Shown in pieces: positions 23,620-32,308 of a stretch of 50,660 nucleotides of DNA. Under the pieces are notes generated by a model, which was not told the origin of the DNA, ran no database searches, and saw only the letters and a list, made by a program, of their open reading frames with translations. The translations under genes were made by a program, and so were the position numbers. This DNA comes from a virus, in the IMG/VR virus record IMGVR_UViG_3300017769_000020, positions 1 to 50,660 of that record; one strand, 5' to 3'. Every line of letters starts with the position of its first letter. Position 1 is the first letter of the stretch.

Positions 23620-24047
23620 TGAATCTGGAAAAACTGCAGGAACTGTGGAAGACAGATTGTCAGATCGATACTGATTTGTATTGTGAAGAGTCAATCAAGA
23701 TTCCACAGTTGCATCAAAGGTATTTGGAATTTTATAATACATACTCTCTTATGAAGAAAGAGAAAGAGGGTACGTTAAATGCATTAAAGAAAGATAAATG
23801 GTTGTACTATAAAGGAAAGGCATCATCTCAAATCTACAAAGAGATGCCATTTGATTTAAAACTTACTACTAAAGAAGAGATCTGGATGTTCATCGATGCA
23901 GATGAAGACGTCCGCAAGTTACGTTATAAGATTGATTATATTGATCAAGTATTATATTTCTTGGAAAATGTTCTGAAACAAATCAATACTAGGAACTTTC
24001 AAATCAAGAATGCTATTGAATGGACTAAGTGGAAAGAAGGTTCTTAA
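23619..24047 (+). CDS. uvsY: Recombination mediator UvsY
   Basis: T4 UvsY homologue (142 aa; T4 137 aa), which loads UvsX recombinase onto gp32-coated single-stranded DNA. The start NLEKLQELWKTDCQIDTDLY, the IPQLHQRYLEFYN segment and the C-terminal helical oligomerisation region (YIDQVLYFLENVLKQINTRN) are typical. Its ATG overlaps the stop of the preceding ORF, and uvsW follows after 36 bases, as in T4. Confidence 0.93.
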   Translation: MNLEKLQELWKTDCQIDTDLYCEESIKIPQLHQRYLEFYNTYSLMKKEKEGTLNALKKDKWLYYKGKASSQIYKEMPFDLKLTTKEEIWMFIDADEDVRKLRYKIDYIDQVLYFLENVLKQINTRNFQIKNAIEWTKWKEGS

Positions 24048-24083
24048 TACTCTGATACATAGTGTAGTGAAGTAAACTCACCT

Positions 24084-25556
24084 ATGTCAATGGATCTTAA
24101 GATCAAGAAGAAGAATGAAGTATATCTTAAGGTTCAAGCAGAACCTCATATAAATTACGAGTTATCGGATTTCTTTACCTTCGAGGTTGAGTCTGCAAAG
24201 TTTATGCAGAAACAAAGAAGGTGGAAAGGATGGGATGGAAAGATAAGATTATACTCTCCTGCTACAGGGGAGATCTATTGTGGTCTCTATGATTATTTGG
24301 TTGACTACGCAAAGAAGAAGGGATACGAGTATGAGACGGAGACCGATGAGAATTTTGGTCATCCCGAAGATGTGAATAAGTTTGTGACTCCTGAGGCAGT
24401 TGCAGGTTATATGAAATCACTGAATCTTCCTGTGAAGGTACGCGACTACCAATATCAAGCAGTATACGAATGCCTGAGATACAACAGACGACTCCTATTG
24501 TCGCCAACTGCAAGCGGGAAATCCTTGATGATTTATTCATTGGTTAGGTATCATGAAAAGTTAGACAGAAGAATTCTTATCGTAGTTCCTACGACGTCTC
24601 TTGTTGAGCAAATGTACAAAGACTTTGAATCCTATGGATGGAAAGCGTCTGACTATTGCCACAAAATATACGCGGGGCAAGAAAAATACACGAACCATGA
24701 AGTAGTAATCACCACTTGGCAGAGTATTTACAAGGAACCTAGTCAATGGTTTAGCAAATTTGATGTCGTGATCGGTGACGAGGCGCACCAATTCAAAGCT
24801 AAATCTCTTACTTCTCTTATGGGTAAGTTGCATAACTGTAAGTATAGGTATGGATTTACAGGGACACTTGATGGTGCAAATGTAAATCAGTTAACTCTAG
24901 AAGGATTGTTTGGTAGATGTACACAAGTAACAAGAACTAACGAGTTAATGAAGCAAGGATATATTGCAAAACTGAAAGTTAAAATTGTATTATTGAAGCA
25001 CGAAGAACAACTCTTCGAGGGGTATCAGGATGAGATGAGTTATCTTGTAGAGCATGAAGGACGGAATAGATTCATCCGTAACCTTGCTGCAGATCTAAAA
25101 GGAAATACATTGATCCTCTTTAACTATGTAGAGCGTCATGGGGAACCTTTGTTTAACTTGATAAATAGTCATGTGGAACGTCCAGTACATTTCGTTCACG
25201 GTGGTGTAGACGTTGAAGATCGAGAAGAGATTCGACAACTTACTGAAGTGTCTGACGATGCTATCATCATTGCCAGTTACGGAACGTTCTCTACAGGGAT
25301 TAATATCAAAAACTTGCATAATGTAATTTTTGCTTCTCCTTCAAAATCAAGAGTCAGGAACTTACAGTCCATTGGGCGAGTATTAAGGAAAGGAGAAAAC
25401 AAATCACAAGCGACTTTGTATGATATTGCGGATGACATTTCTACTGATCGTGGAAATAACTATACTTTAAATCATCTATTAGAACGAGTGAAAGTATACA
25501 ATGAAGAAAAATTTAATTATGAAATTATAGACGTAAAACTAAAAGCCTATGATTAA
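24084..25556 (+). CDS. uvsW: DNA/RNA helicase UvsW
   Basis: Superfamily 2 helicase (490 aa; T4 503 aa) that unwinds R-loops and branched DNA and switches replication from origin to recombination mode. Motifs in order: Walker A SPTASGKSLMI (about residue 141), Ia VPTTSLVEQM, DEAH box IGDEAHQF (about 231), motif III FTGTL, and the C-terminal ASYGTFSTGINIKN and QSIGRVLRKG motifs. The N-terminal 90 residues contain the UvsW-type DNA-binding domain. The gene is complete and overlaps the next by 8 bases. Confidence 0.96.
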   Translation: MSMDLKIKKKNEVYLKVQAEPHINYELSDFFTFEVESAKFMQKQRRWKGWDGKIRLYSPATGEIYCGLYDYLVDYAKKKGYEYETETDENFGHPEDVNKFVTPEAVAGYMKSLNLPVKVRDYQYQAVYECLRYNRRLLLSPTASGKSLMIYSLVRYHEKLDRRILIVVPTTSLVEQMYKDFESYGWKASDYCHKIYAGQEKYTNHEVVITTWQSIYKEPSQWFSKFDVVIGDEAHQFKAKSLTSLMGKLHNCKYRYGFTGTLDGANVNQLTLEGLFGRCTQVTRTNELMKQGYIAKLKVKIVLLKHEEQLFEGYQDEMSYLVEHEGRNRFIRNLAADLKGNTLILFNYVERHGEPLFNLINSHVERPVHFVHGGVDVEDREEIRQLTEVSDDAIIIASYGTFSTGINIKNLHNVIFASPSKSRVRNLQSIGRVLRKGENKSQATLYDIADDISTDRGNNYTLNHLLERVKVYNEEKFNYEIIDVKLKAYD

Positions 25557-25992
25557 CCATGTAAAACACGACGAAGATTTCTTTGGCATTTTTAAAATGA
25601 CCAATGGAGAAGAAGTGCTATCTCGCGCTGTGATCACAGTAGATCAAAATGAATCACTTATCTTTTTACAAGATCCAGTAATGGTTCATGTAATGACAAA
25701 ACCTATGAGTGAAACTAAGATGGTGCGTGGAGTTGGATTTGTCAAATGGCAACAACTCTCTGATGAGGAATTCTTTGTAGTGAAAGAAAAAGATGTAGTG
25801 TGCATCGCCACCATGAGCAGAGAGGTTCAACTTTTGTATGAAGGTTACCTCATGACTGAAAATGGAGTCAAACCAACGTCGCACAAGGCAGGGTACCACA
25901 TCAAACCAGATAAATCTATCGGATACGTTGGTAACACTGATGACTATAGAGAAAAACTAGAAGATCTATTTAAAGCTACTGATAACCCTTGA
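25549..25992 (+). CDS. Sm-like small protein (conserved in cyanophages)
   Basis: 147 aa. The segment FGIFKMTNGEEVLSRAVITV has the LSm-like strand pattern seen in a family of marine phage hypotheticals; a second strand block (MVHVMTKP ... VGFVKWQQLSDEEFFVVKEK) follows. It sits between uvsW and gp55, with an overlap to uvsW. An RNA-binding role is suggested only by the pattern. Two other genes in this window (43397, 43731) show related features. Confidence 0.65.
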   Translation: MINHVKHDEDFFGIFKMTNGEEVLSRAVITVDQNESLIFLQDPVMVHVMTKPMSETKMVRGVGFVKWQQLSDEEFFVVKEKDVVCIATMSREVQLLYEGYLMTENGVKPTSHKAGYHIKPDKSIGYVGNTDDYREKLEDLFKATDNP

Positions 25993-26019
25993 ACCCTTAC
26001 AGTGTTATTGTACTCGTAA

Positions 26020-26047
26020 TTGACATTCCTGTCAAGTATGCTATAAT
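26020..26047 (+). promoter_or_regulatory. Sigma70-type promoter of gp55 with a palindromic -35
   Basis: TTGACA (26020-26025), 16-base spacer, TGC and TATAAT (26042-26047): a consensus extended -10 promoter for host RNA polymerase, 21 bases before the gp55 ATG. The -35 is one half of a perfect inverted repeat TTGACA-TTCC-TGTCAA (26020-26035), which could bind a regulator. Confidence 0.8.
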
Positions 26048-26068
26048 AACAACAGCACTTAAACACAT

Positions 26069-26542
26069 ATGAAGCGAGTCGCCAAGAAAAAACAACACTA
26101 CGTTGATAACCAAAAGTTCCTAGCAGCAATCGTCGAATACAAACGACGTGTCGATGTTGCTAAAGAAAAGGGACTGGATAAACCTCGTGTCAACGATTAT
26201 ATTGGCGGTTGCTTTCTTAAGATTGCAAATCATCTGTCATTCCGTCCTAACTTTATCAACTATATGTACAAGGACGATATGATTTGTGATGGTATTGAAA
26301 ATTGTATTCAATATATTGACAACTTCAATCCTGAAAAATCCAAGAACCCTTTTGCATACTTCACACAGATTGTATACTATGCATTCCTGAGACGAATTGC
26401 TAAAGAGAAACGGCAGATGGACATCAAAGATAAGATCATTGACAAGTATGGATACTCAGATGTATTCTCAGTTGACGGATCAGCAACAACCGACTATAAT
26501 AGTATCAAATCTAATATCCAAGTAAAAACTCGTCGTCAATGA
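26069..26542 (+). CDS. gp55: Late transcription sigma factor gp55
   Basis: Phage sigma factor for late promoters (157 aa; T4 185 aa). It replaces host sigma on RNA polymerase and recognises TATAAATA. Conserved parts are VNDYIGGCFLKIANHLSFRP, the region 2-like NPEKSKNPFAYFTQIVYYAF and LRRIAKEKRQM. It has its own strong early-type promoter, in keeping with production before late genes are switched on. No Shine-Dalgarno is visible before the ATG. Confidence 0.93.
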   Translation: MKRVAKKKQHYVDNQKFLAAIVEYKRRVDVAKEKGLDKPRVNDYIGGCFLKIANHLSFRPNFINYMYKDDMICDGIENCIQYIDNFNPEKSKNPFAYFTQIVYYAFLRRIAKEKRQMDIKDKIIDKYGYSDVFSVDGSATTDYNSIKSNIQVKTRRQ

Positions 26543-26715
26543 TGTCATTTATTACTCGTTACTGGTCAGGCAAGACTGGTACACCTGTAGAAGAAATCCG
26601 AAGAATTGCTGAAGAAGAACTCAAAGCAAAGTTTCATTATCAAGAAGTCATCAATTCCGATGGTTCCTTGCACCACCGCATTATGATTACCTATGAAAAT
26701 ACTCCTGATAACTGA
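26542..26715 (+). CDS. Small protein between gp55 and gp47 (57 aa)
   Basis: The ATG overlaps the gp55 stop (TGATG) and the end overlaps gp47 by 23 bases. The peptide MSFITRYWSGKTGTPVEEIR has a clear helix (RIAEEELKAKFHYQEVI) and a C-terminal strand. Overlaps at both ends and the lack of rare codons support a real gene. Function unknown. Confidence 0.6.
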   Translation: MSFITRYWSGKTGTPVEEIRRIAEEELKAKFHYQEVINSDGSLHHRIMITYENTPDN

Positions 26716-27724
26716 TCAGCATTTCGGTGTCAGAGGAGACAATCAACACTTTATCAATCACTATAAAAAGTTTTATGGTAAGGTGGTGATTCCTTTTATC
26801 AAAGCATCGGGTATTAAAGATATTGTTTGTCTAGGAGATACGTTTGATAAACGTAGATCTATCAATTTTATGTCTCTGGACGAGGCAAAGAAAATGTGGT
26901 TTGATCCTATTGACCAACTGGGATGTAGGATGACTATGCTTGTTGGTAATCATGACATTTACTACAAGAATACTTTGCGGGTGAATGCTGCAACTCAAAT
27001 CTTAGGTGACTATGATTTTAAAGTTGTTGAACAACCAACTGAACTGGAGTATGACGGTCTGAAGATCCTTATGCTTCCATGGATTTGTGATGACAATCGC
27101 GATGAAGTCTTTAATATTGTAGCATCAACTGATGCGAAAGTATGTATGGGTCACTTAGAACTGAATGGTTTTGAGGCACACCCAGGTCATGTCATGGAAA
27201 GTGGCATGGATAAAACTTTATTCGATAAGTTCAAACGTGTGTTCAGTGGACACTATCATCAGAAATCTACCAAAGGTAATGTTAGTTACCTAGGCAACCC
27301 TTATCAACTATATTGGAATGACTACGGATGCAAAAGGGGGTTTCACGTTTTTGATACGGATACTCTTAAGACTACTTTTTATAGGAATCCCTTTGACACT
27401 TTTCATAAATTGTATTATAATAATGGAGTTAGTATCCCAGAGTCAACAGAACTCGAAGGAGGTTTTGTAAAACTAATCGTTGAAGAAAAAGGCGATTACC
27501 AAAAGTTTGACTACACAGTCAAGCAACTACAAAACATCGGTCTTGGAGATCTTAAGATTGTCGAAGACCTTAGTGCTGAACTAGAGTGTTCGGATACTAC
27601 CCTTGAAACAGAGGACACTATGACGTTACTTGAATCATACATAGATGAGATAGAACTAAAAGTCAATAAGACTAATATCAAATCTGTAATGAGATCTTTA
27701 TACGTCGAAGCGTCTGAACTTTAA
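26693..27724 (+). CDS. gp47: Recombination nuclease subunit gp47 (Mre11/SbcD-like)
   Basis: Metallophosphoesterase of the Mre11 family (343 aa; T4 339 aa), which with gp46 resects DNA ends for recombination and degrades host DNA. Metal-binding motifs are all present: ITDQHFG (residues 6-12), CLGDTFDKR (about 46), VGNHDIYY (about 85), MGHLEL (about 153) and FSGHYHQKS (about 185). The C-terminal part should contact gp46. Its stop overlaps the following DUF3110-like gene. Confidence 0.95.
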   Translation: MKILLITDQHFGVRGDNQHFINHYKKFYGKVVIPFIKASGIKDIVCLGDTFDKRRSINFMSLDEAKKMWFDPIDQLGCRMTMLVGNHDIYYKNTLRVNAATQILGDYDFKVVEQPTELEYDGLKILMLPWICDDNRDEVFNIVASTDAKVCMGHLELNGFEAHPGHVMESGMDKTLFDKFKRVFSGHYHQKSTKGNVSYLGNPYQLYWNDYGCKRGFHVFDTDTLKTTFYRNPFDTFHKLYYNNGVSIPESTELEGGFVKLIVEEKGDYQKFDYTVKQLQNIGLGDLKIVEDLSAELECSDTTLETEDTMTLLESYIDEIELKVNKTNIKSVMRSLYVEASEL

Positions 27725-27981
27725 TGTTTGTTTTAACCGAAGTTGGTACTGGTGGTGTCTATGCTTGCACTAATAAGGAAAAGCAGAAAACCGTAACTGT
27801 CTTTGAAAACGAAGACGATGCTGAACGGTATGCTATTCTATTAGAAGCAAATGATTACCACAAAGAACTTGAACTCATGGAAGTTGATCCTGAGATCATT
27901 GCCATGAATTGCGTTAACTACAACTATAAGTTTACAATCATTAAATCTAACGAACTGATCGTACCTATTATTAAAGAATGA
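27724..27981 (+). CDS. DUF3110-like small protein between gp47 and gp46
   Basis: 85 aa. The pattern MFVLTEVGTGGVYACTNKEK, VTVFENEDDAERYAILLEAN and a following ELELMEVD...NC segment matches the cyanobacterial DUF3110 family, small alpha/beta proteins of unknown function. It is inserted exactly between gp47 and gp46 with overlaps on both sides, so it is co-translated with this nuclease complex. A link to gp46/47 regulation is possible but unproven. Confidence 0.75.
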   Translation: MFVLTEVGTGGVYACTNKEKQKTVTVFENEDDAERYAILLEANDYHKELELMEVDPEIIAMNCVNYNYKFTIIKSNELIVPIIKE

Positions 27982-29699
27982 TTACCTTTGAAACACTTCG
28001 TTGGAAGAACTTTCTTTCGACAGGTGACCAATGGACCGAAATCGATTTAGATGGAAGTCCTTCTACATTAATCGTGGGCAGTAATGGCAGTGGGAAATCG
28101 ACTATGCTCGATGCCCTTTGTTTTGCTTTGTTTAACAAACCCTTTAGGCAGATTACTAGGGGACAACTAGTAAACAGTATCAATGAAAAGGGACTCAAAG
28201 TAGAGGTGACATTCTCTATTGGTAAGGACGAGTATAGAGTATTCAGGGGTGCAAAACCTAACGTCTTTGAATTATACAGGAATAATAAACTAGTTGATCA
28301 AGATGCTGCAGCAAAGGATACGCAGAAATATCTTGAGCAAACAGTTCTTAAACTTAACTATAAGTCTTTCACACAAGTTGTCATCTTAGGTTCATCAACC
28401 TTTGTACCTTTTATGCAACTGAAAGGACCTCATAGGAGAGAAGTTATTGAAGATCTACTGGATATCAAGATCTTTTCACAAATGAATCTGTTGCTTAGGG
28501 ATAGAGTCCGAGCAACCATGGCATCAAGTAAAGAATGTGATCACCTGTTGACTGTAGCAGAACAACAAGTATCATCACAACAAAAATTATTGAATAACTT
28601 GACCGAGATCAATAAGTCTCGTCAGGATGAAAGAGAAAAGAAGATCAAAGACAATCGAGAAATGATTGAAGGTCTTGAAAAAGAAAGAGATACTAAAAAG
28701 AAAGAACTATCTGGACTAGAAGTTAAGATGGTTGATGTAGATGATAAAAGAAATGCAATGTCAGATCTTAAAAACAGTAAAGCAGACATCACTGCAGAAC
28801 TAAAAGTAGCAAGGAAAGATATTAAGTTCTTGGATACTCATGAAGAGTGTCCTACATGCAATCAACTTATTGAAAATGCTTTTAGGCAGGCAAGAATTGG
28901 TGCCCTACAAGGCAAATCTAAAATCCAACTAAAAAAACTAGACGAAATTAAGAATGATATTGATGATCTGTTCAAGTTTATTACTGCAGCAGATGATATC
29001 TCCATGGAATGCCATGAAAAGAGAAGTGAAATTAGTCAAAGTGAACGTGATATTGTAAGAGTTGAAATGGAAACTCTTAAGATTCAGGATGAGTTGTTTA
29101 ATCTGAGAGAGAATCGTCCATCTATTGATAAGGAAGAGAAAGAACTTAAGGTCTTGCAGAAAGAACTTGCAGAGACTCAAGAAGGGTGTGCAAAAATTAG
29201 TAAGAAACTGGATGAGTTCCAAGTTGTATCACATTTATTGCGTGATGGGGGCATCAAAAGTCAAATCATTAAGAAGTATGTGCCAGTTTTTAACAAACTA
29301 ATTAATAAATACCTTAACAACATGGACTTCTTTGTTAACTTTACTCTTGATGAAGAGTTTAACGAGACATTGAAGAGCAGATTTAGGGATGAGTTTACAT
29401 ATTCTTCTTTCTCAGAAGGTGAAAAGCAGAAGATTGATCTAGCACTACTGTTTACATGGAGAGAAGTTGCTAGAATGAAAAATAGTGTAGCAACTAATCT
29501 ATTGATTCTTGATGAAGTATTCGATTCTTCTCTTGATGCAGGTGCAACTAATGAGTTACTTCAAATTTTGAGAGCACTAGGACATACAACTAACCTATTT
29601 GTCATCTCACATAAAGGTGAGATCTTAGTTGATAAGTTTCTAAGGACTTTAAAGTTTGAAAAGATTAATGATTTCAGTAAAATGTCGGATGATTCCTAA
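27978..29699 (+). CDS. gp46: Recombination nuclease subunit gp46 (Rad50/SbcC-like)
   Basis: SMC-type ATPase partner of gp47 (573 aa; T4 560 aa). Walker A VGSNGSGKSTMLDAL lies at about residue 34. Long coiled coils then enclose the zinc hook CPTC (about 291), followed by the ABC signature FSEGEKQKIDLALL (about 477) and Walker B LLILDEVFDSSLD (about 509). All parts needed for ATP-driven end processing are present. The ATG overlaps the preceding gene by 4 bases. Confidence 0.96.
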   Translation: MITFETLRWKNFLSTGDQWTEIDLDGSPSTLIVGSNGSGKSTMLDALCFALFNKPFRQITRGQLVNSINEKGLKVEVTFSIGKDEYRVFRGAKPNVFELYRNNKLVDQDAAAKDTQKYLEQTVLKLNYKSFTQVVILGSSTFVPFMQLKGPHRREVIEDLLDIKIFSQMNLLLRDRVRATMASSKECDHLLTVAEQQVSSQQKLLNNLTEINKSRQDEREKKIKDNREMIEGLEKERDTKKKELSGLEVKMVDVDDKRNAMSDLKNSKADITAELKVARKDIKFLDTHEECPTCNQLIENAFRQARIGALQGKSKIQLKKLDEIKNDIDDLFKFITAADDISMECHEKRSEISQSERDIVRVEMETLKIQDELFNLRENRPSIDKEEKELKVLQKELAETQEGCAKISKKLDEFQVVSHLLRDGGIKSQIIKKYVPVFNKLINKYLNNMDFFVNFTLDEEFNETLKSRFRDEFTYSSFSEGEKQKIDLALLFTWREVARMKNSVATNLLILDEVFDSSLDAGATNELLQILRALGHTTNLFVISHKGEILVDKFLRTLKFEKINDFSKMSDDS

Positions 29700-29839
29700 T
29701 GGTATGTAAAGTAACACTGTATAAAGCAGGAACTGTATTCACTGAAGAAGTGATTGCTATTGATTACCAAGATGCTAAGAAGGTAGCACTTGCAAGAAAC
29801 CCTGGTGCACAGGTGATGAGTGTAACTTCGGTCATGTGA
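29699..29839 (+). CDS. Small conserved-type phage protein (46 aa)
   Basis: The ATG overlaps the gp46 stop (TAATG). The peptide MVCKVTLYKAGTVFTEEVIA followed by IDYQDAKKVALARNPGAQVM has the beta-beta-alpha layout of a widespread tiny phage family. Ends just before the next promoter. Function unknown. Confidence 0.65.
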   Translation: MVCKVTLYKAGTVFTEEVIAIDYQDAKKVALARNPGAQVMSVTSVM

Positions 29840-29850
29840 CAGTTGAATAA

Positions 29851-29892
29851 GTGGCACAACAAGTGGCACATGCTTGATCAGTCTGCTATAAT
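29851..29892 (+). promoter_or_regulatory. Promoter of the CobT-like gene with duplicated GTGGCACA
   Basis: TATAAT at 29887-29892 with TGC before it (extended -10). The best -35 is TGGCAC at 29864-29869 with 17-base spacing, a weak match. GTGGCACA occurs twice as a direct repeat, at 29851-29858 and 29863-29870; the same octamer recurs before cobS. Ribosome binding site AAGGAG follows at 29903-29908. Confidence 0.65.
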
Positions 29893-29913
29893 AGGTATAT
29901 ACAAAGGAGATAC

Positions 29914-32100
29914 ATGATCAATCCAGAAGTCGAAGGCACACTCGCAAAACTACTCGCAACTGAGAACCTTACTGTAGAGCACCGTAAAGTGACTACAGCA
30001 TATTTTGATGTTGAGAAGCGTGTTCTCTGCCTTCCTATCTGGAAGACTGCATCTAACACTGTCTATGACCTTCTAGTTGGTCATGAGGTTGGACATGCTC
30101 TATACACTCCTAACAAAGGTCTTGATGGTATCAACAAAGGTTTTGTAAATGTTCTTGAGGACATTCGTATCGAGAAGATGATGAAGGTGACCTACCCTGG
30201 TCTTCGTAAATCTTTCTTCCAAGGATACACTGAACTATGGAAAGATGATTTCTTTGGTGTGAATGATGAAGACATCTCCAAACTTCCTTTCATCGATCGT
30301 ATCAATCTTTTCTACAAAGGCAATCCTGAGATTCAGTTCACAGAAGAGGAGCAAGTGTATGTAGATCGTGCTGCTAATACTAAAACATTTGATGATGTTC
30401 TACAACTTGCAGAAGATCTATTCGGTCGCGCAGAAGATATTGAAGATAACAAAATGGAAATGCCTCTACCATCACCAGAAGCATCACCAGAAATGGGTGG
30501 ACAAGGTGAAGGTGAAGTAACTCCTCAATCATCACAGAGTGAACCAAACCAAGAAGGAGATGGTGCAGACCAATCTGCAGAATCTCAACCAAGTCAGTCT
30601 GACTCAGACGGTTATGGTAATGAGAATGCAGTGATCACTACACAGGGCAACAACTCATTTGGTCAGGAAGAGTATGATGAGACTGAAAGTATCACTCAAG
30701 AAGCATTCAATCAAGCACTAGAAACTCTTATCGATGACAATGCTAAAGAGTGGGTTTATCTAAGTCTTCCAAATGTAGATCTTGGTAAGGTTGTTGTTGG
30801 TCACAAAGAAGTTCAAGAAGATCTTAACAGGCACTTTATCTTGGCAGAGCGTCCAGAACTAAGTGGTACTTATTCTAATCGCACTGAAAAAGAAGAAGAA
30901 GAGTACAAACAATATGTTGGTGATCAGGTGCAGTCTATGCGTAACGGTTACGAATCATACAAAAAGAATGCAGCAAAATCTGTTAACTATCTTGTAAAGC
31001 AGTTCGAGATGAAAAAGTCTGCTGATGATTACAAGCGTCAGTCTACTTCTCGCACTGGTGTTATCAATACCAACTCACTGTACAAGTACAAGTTGACTGA
31101 TGACATCTTCAAGAAGATCACAGTTGTTCCTGATGGTAAGAACCATGGTCTTGTAATGCATATTGACTGGTCTGGTTCTATGTCCAATATCCTTTTGGAT
31201 ACATTGAAGCAAACTTACAATCTTGTTTGGTTCTGCAGAAAAGCAGGTATCCCATTCAGAGTTCTTGCATTCCAAGATTCATATCATTCAACTCGTGAAG
31301 AGAACCATGGCAAACAGGGTGACCTAAACATTCATGAGTCTTTCAAACTTCTTGAGTTCTTCAACTCAAAGCAGAACAAACAGTCTCTTGACAAGTCTAT
31401 GTTCTTGGTCTGGTGTCAGGTATGGGCAATGGGTGGATACAATGTTCAGGCATCATGCAAGTATGGTCTTGGCGGTACTCCACTTGCTGAAGCAGTTCTT
31501 TGCACTCGTCAAATTGTTGACCAGATGAAGAGAGAAGAGAACATTCAAAAAGTAAATGTTGTTTGTCTTACTGATGGTGAAGCAAATCCGATGGCATTCA
31601 ATGAGTGGTATGAACCAGGTTCTGAGTACTACGAACCATACATGAAGAGATCTTCTCTTTGCCATCAAATGGGTAAGGTATTTTTCCTTCGTGACCCTAA
31701 GACTGGTTTCACTAAGAAGATCAGCAACAGTCCTTACACTACAACTAAGGAGATCGTAGGTTTCCACAGAGAGATTACTGATTACAACTGGATTGGTATT
31801 CGTATCTGCAGTAAGAGTGAACTCGGTCGTGCAGTTCGTAACAACGTAGACACTGTACCTGCTGACATGGACAAGAAGTGGAAGAAGGAAAAGTTCTTCT
31901 CTATCTCAAAGCAAGCAGGATTCTCTGAGTCTTTCTACATCCCTGATAGAAATCTTGGTGCTGAATCTGAAGATCTTGCGGTTTCCCAAAAAGGTGAAGT
32001 TGCTACCAAGGCAGAACTACAACGTGCATTCAAAAAGCACATGGGTTCTAAGATGGGTAACAAGACTATTTTAAACAAATTTATCGAGCAAATCGCATGA
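29914..32100 (+). CDS. HExxH/VWA protein, CobT-like partner of the CobS ATPase
   Basis: 728 aa. The N-terminal part contains a zinc metallopeptidase motif HEVGHALYT (His at residue 57) followed by NVLEDIRIEKMM, which supplies a plausible third ligand. A disordered acidic Gln/Ser-rich linker (about 185-250) follows. The C-terminal half has a von Willebrand A domain with the MIDAS motif HIDWSGSMSNI (about 415) and CLTDGEANP. This matches CobT-type proteins, which pair with CobS/MoxR-type AAA+ ATPases; the next large gene is such an ATPase. True cobalt insertion would also need a CobN subunit, absent here, so a chaperone or protease-like remodelling role is equally possible. Confidence 0.8.
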   Translation: MINPEVEGTLAKLLATENLTVEHRKVTTAYFDVEKRVLCLPIWKTASNTVYDLLVGHEVGHALYTPNKGLDGINKGFVNVLEDIRIEKMMKVTYPGLRKSFFQGYTELWKDDFFGVNDEDISKLPFIDRINLFYKGNPEIQFTEEEQVYVDRAANTKTFDDVLQLAEDLFGRAEDIEDNKMEMPLPSPEASPEMGGQGEGEVTPQSSQSEPNQEGDGADQSAESQPSQSDSDGYGNENAVITTQGNNSFGQEEYDETESITQEAFNQALETLIDDNAKEWVYLSLPNVDLGKVVVGHKEVQEDLNRHFILAERPELSGTYSNRTEKEEEEYKQYVGDQVQSMRNGYESYKKNAAKSVNYLVKQFEMKKSADDYKRQSTSRTGVINTNSLYKYKLTDDIFKKITVVPDGKNHGLVMHIDWSGSMSNILLDTLKQTYNLVWFCRKAGIPFRVLAFQDSYHSTREENHGKQGDLNIHESFKLLEFFNSKQNKQSLDKSMFLVWCQVWAMGGYNVQASCKYGLGGTPLAEAVLCTRQIVDQMKREENIQKVNVVCLTDGEANPMAFNEWYEPGSEYYEPYMKRSSLCHQMGKVFFLRDPKTGFTKKISNSPYTTTKEIVGFHREITDYNWIGIRICSKSELGRAVRNNVDTVPADMDKKWKKEKFFSISKQAGFSESFYIPDRNLGAESEDLAVSQKGEVATKAELQRAFKKHMGSKMGNKTILNKFIEQIA

Positions 32101-32261
32101 AAATTGAACTTAACGAACAGGATGGAAAACTTCTCCTTGATGCATTATGTTTTTATGATATGCACAAAGATGGATACTTCAATCCTGATGAGAATGATTC
32201 ATTCTCTTATCTCTATGGGACACTTAGCAAAGTGGCACACACACCTTGCACACAGCAGTAG
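32097..32261 (+). CDS. Small acidic protein between the CobT-like gene and cobS (54 aa)
   Basis: The ATG overlaps the stop of the CobT-like gene (ATGA). The peptide MKIELNEQDGKLLLDALCFY continues with DMHKDGYFNPDENDSF, an Asp/Asn-rich loop that faintly recalls an EF-hand. The 3' end contains the GTGGCACA element and -35 of the cobS promoter. Function unknown. Confidence 0.6.
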   Translation: MKIELNEQDGKLLLDALCFYDMHKDGYFNPDENDSFSYLYGTLSKVAHTPCTQQ

Positions 32262-32274
32262 TACCTGCTATAAT
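32232..32274 (+). promoter_or_regulatory. Promoter of cobS with GTGGCACA element
   Basis: TTGCAC (32246-32251), 17-base spacer, TGC and TATAAT (32269-32274). GTGGCACA lies at 32232-32239, starting 37 bases before the -10, nearly the same distance (36) as the first copy upstream of the CobT-like gene. The elements lie inside the small preceding gene. Confidence 0.65.
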
Positions 32275-32308
32275 AAGTACATAACAAACAAACAATCCTT
32301 TTAATACA

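Noticed and set aside
32104-32304. 66-codon + strand ORF spanning the cobS promoter
   Set aside because: Shadow frame of the 32097-32261 small gene; its composition is low-complexity and it runs through the promoter elements.
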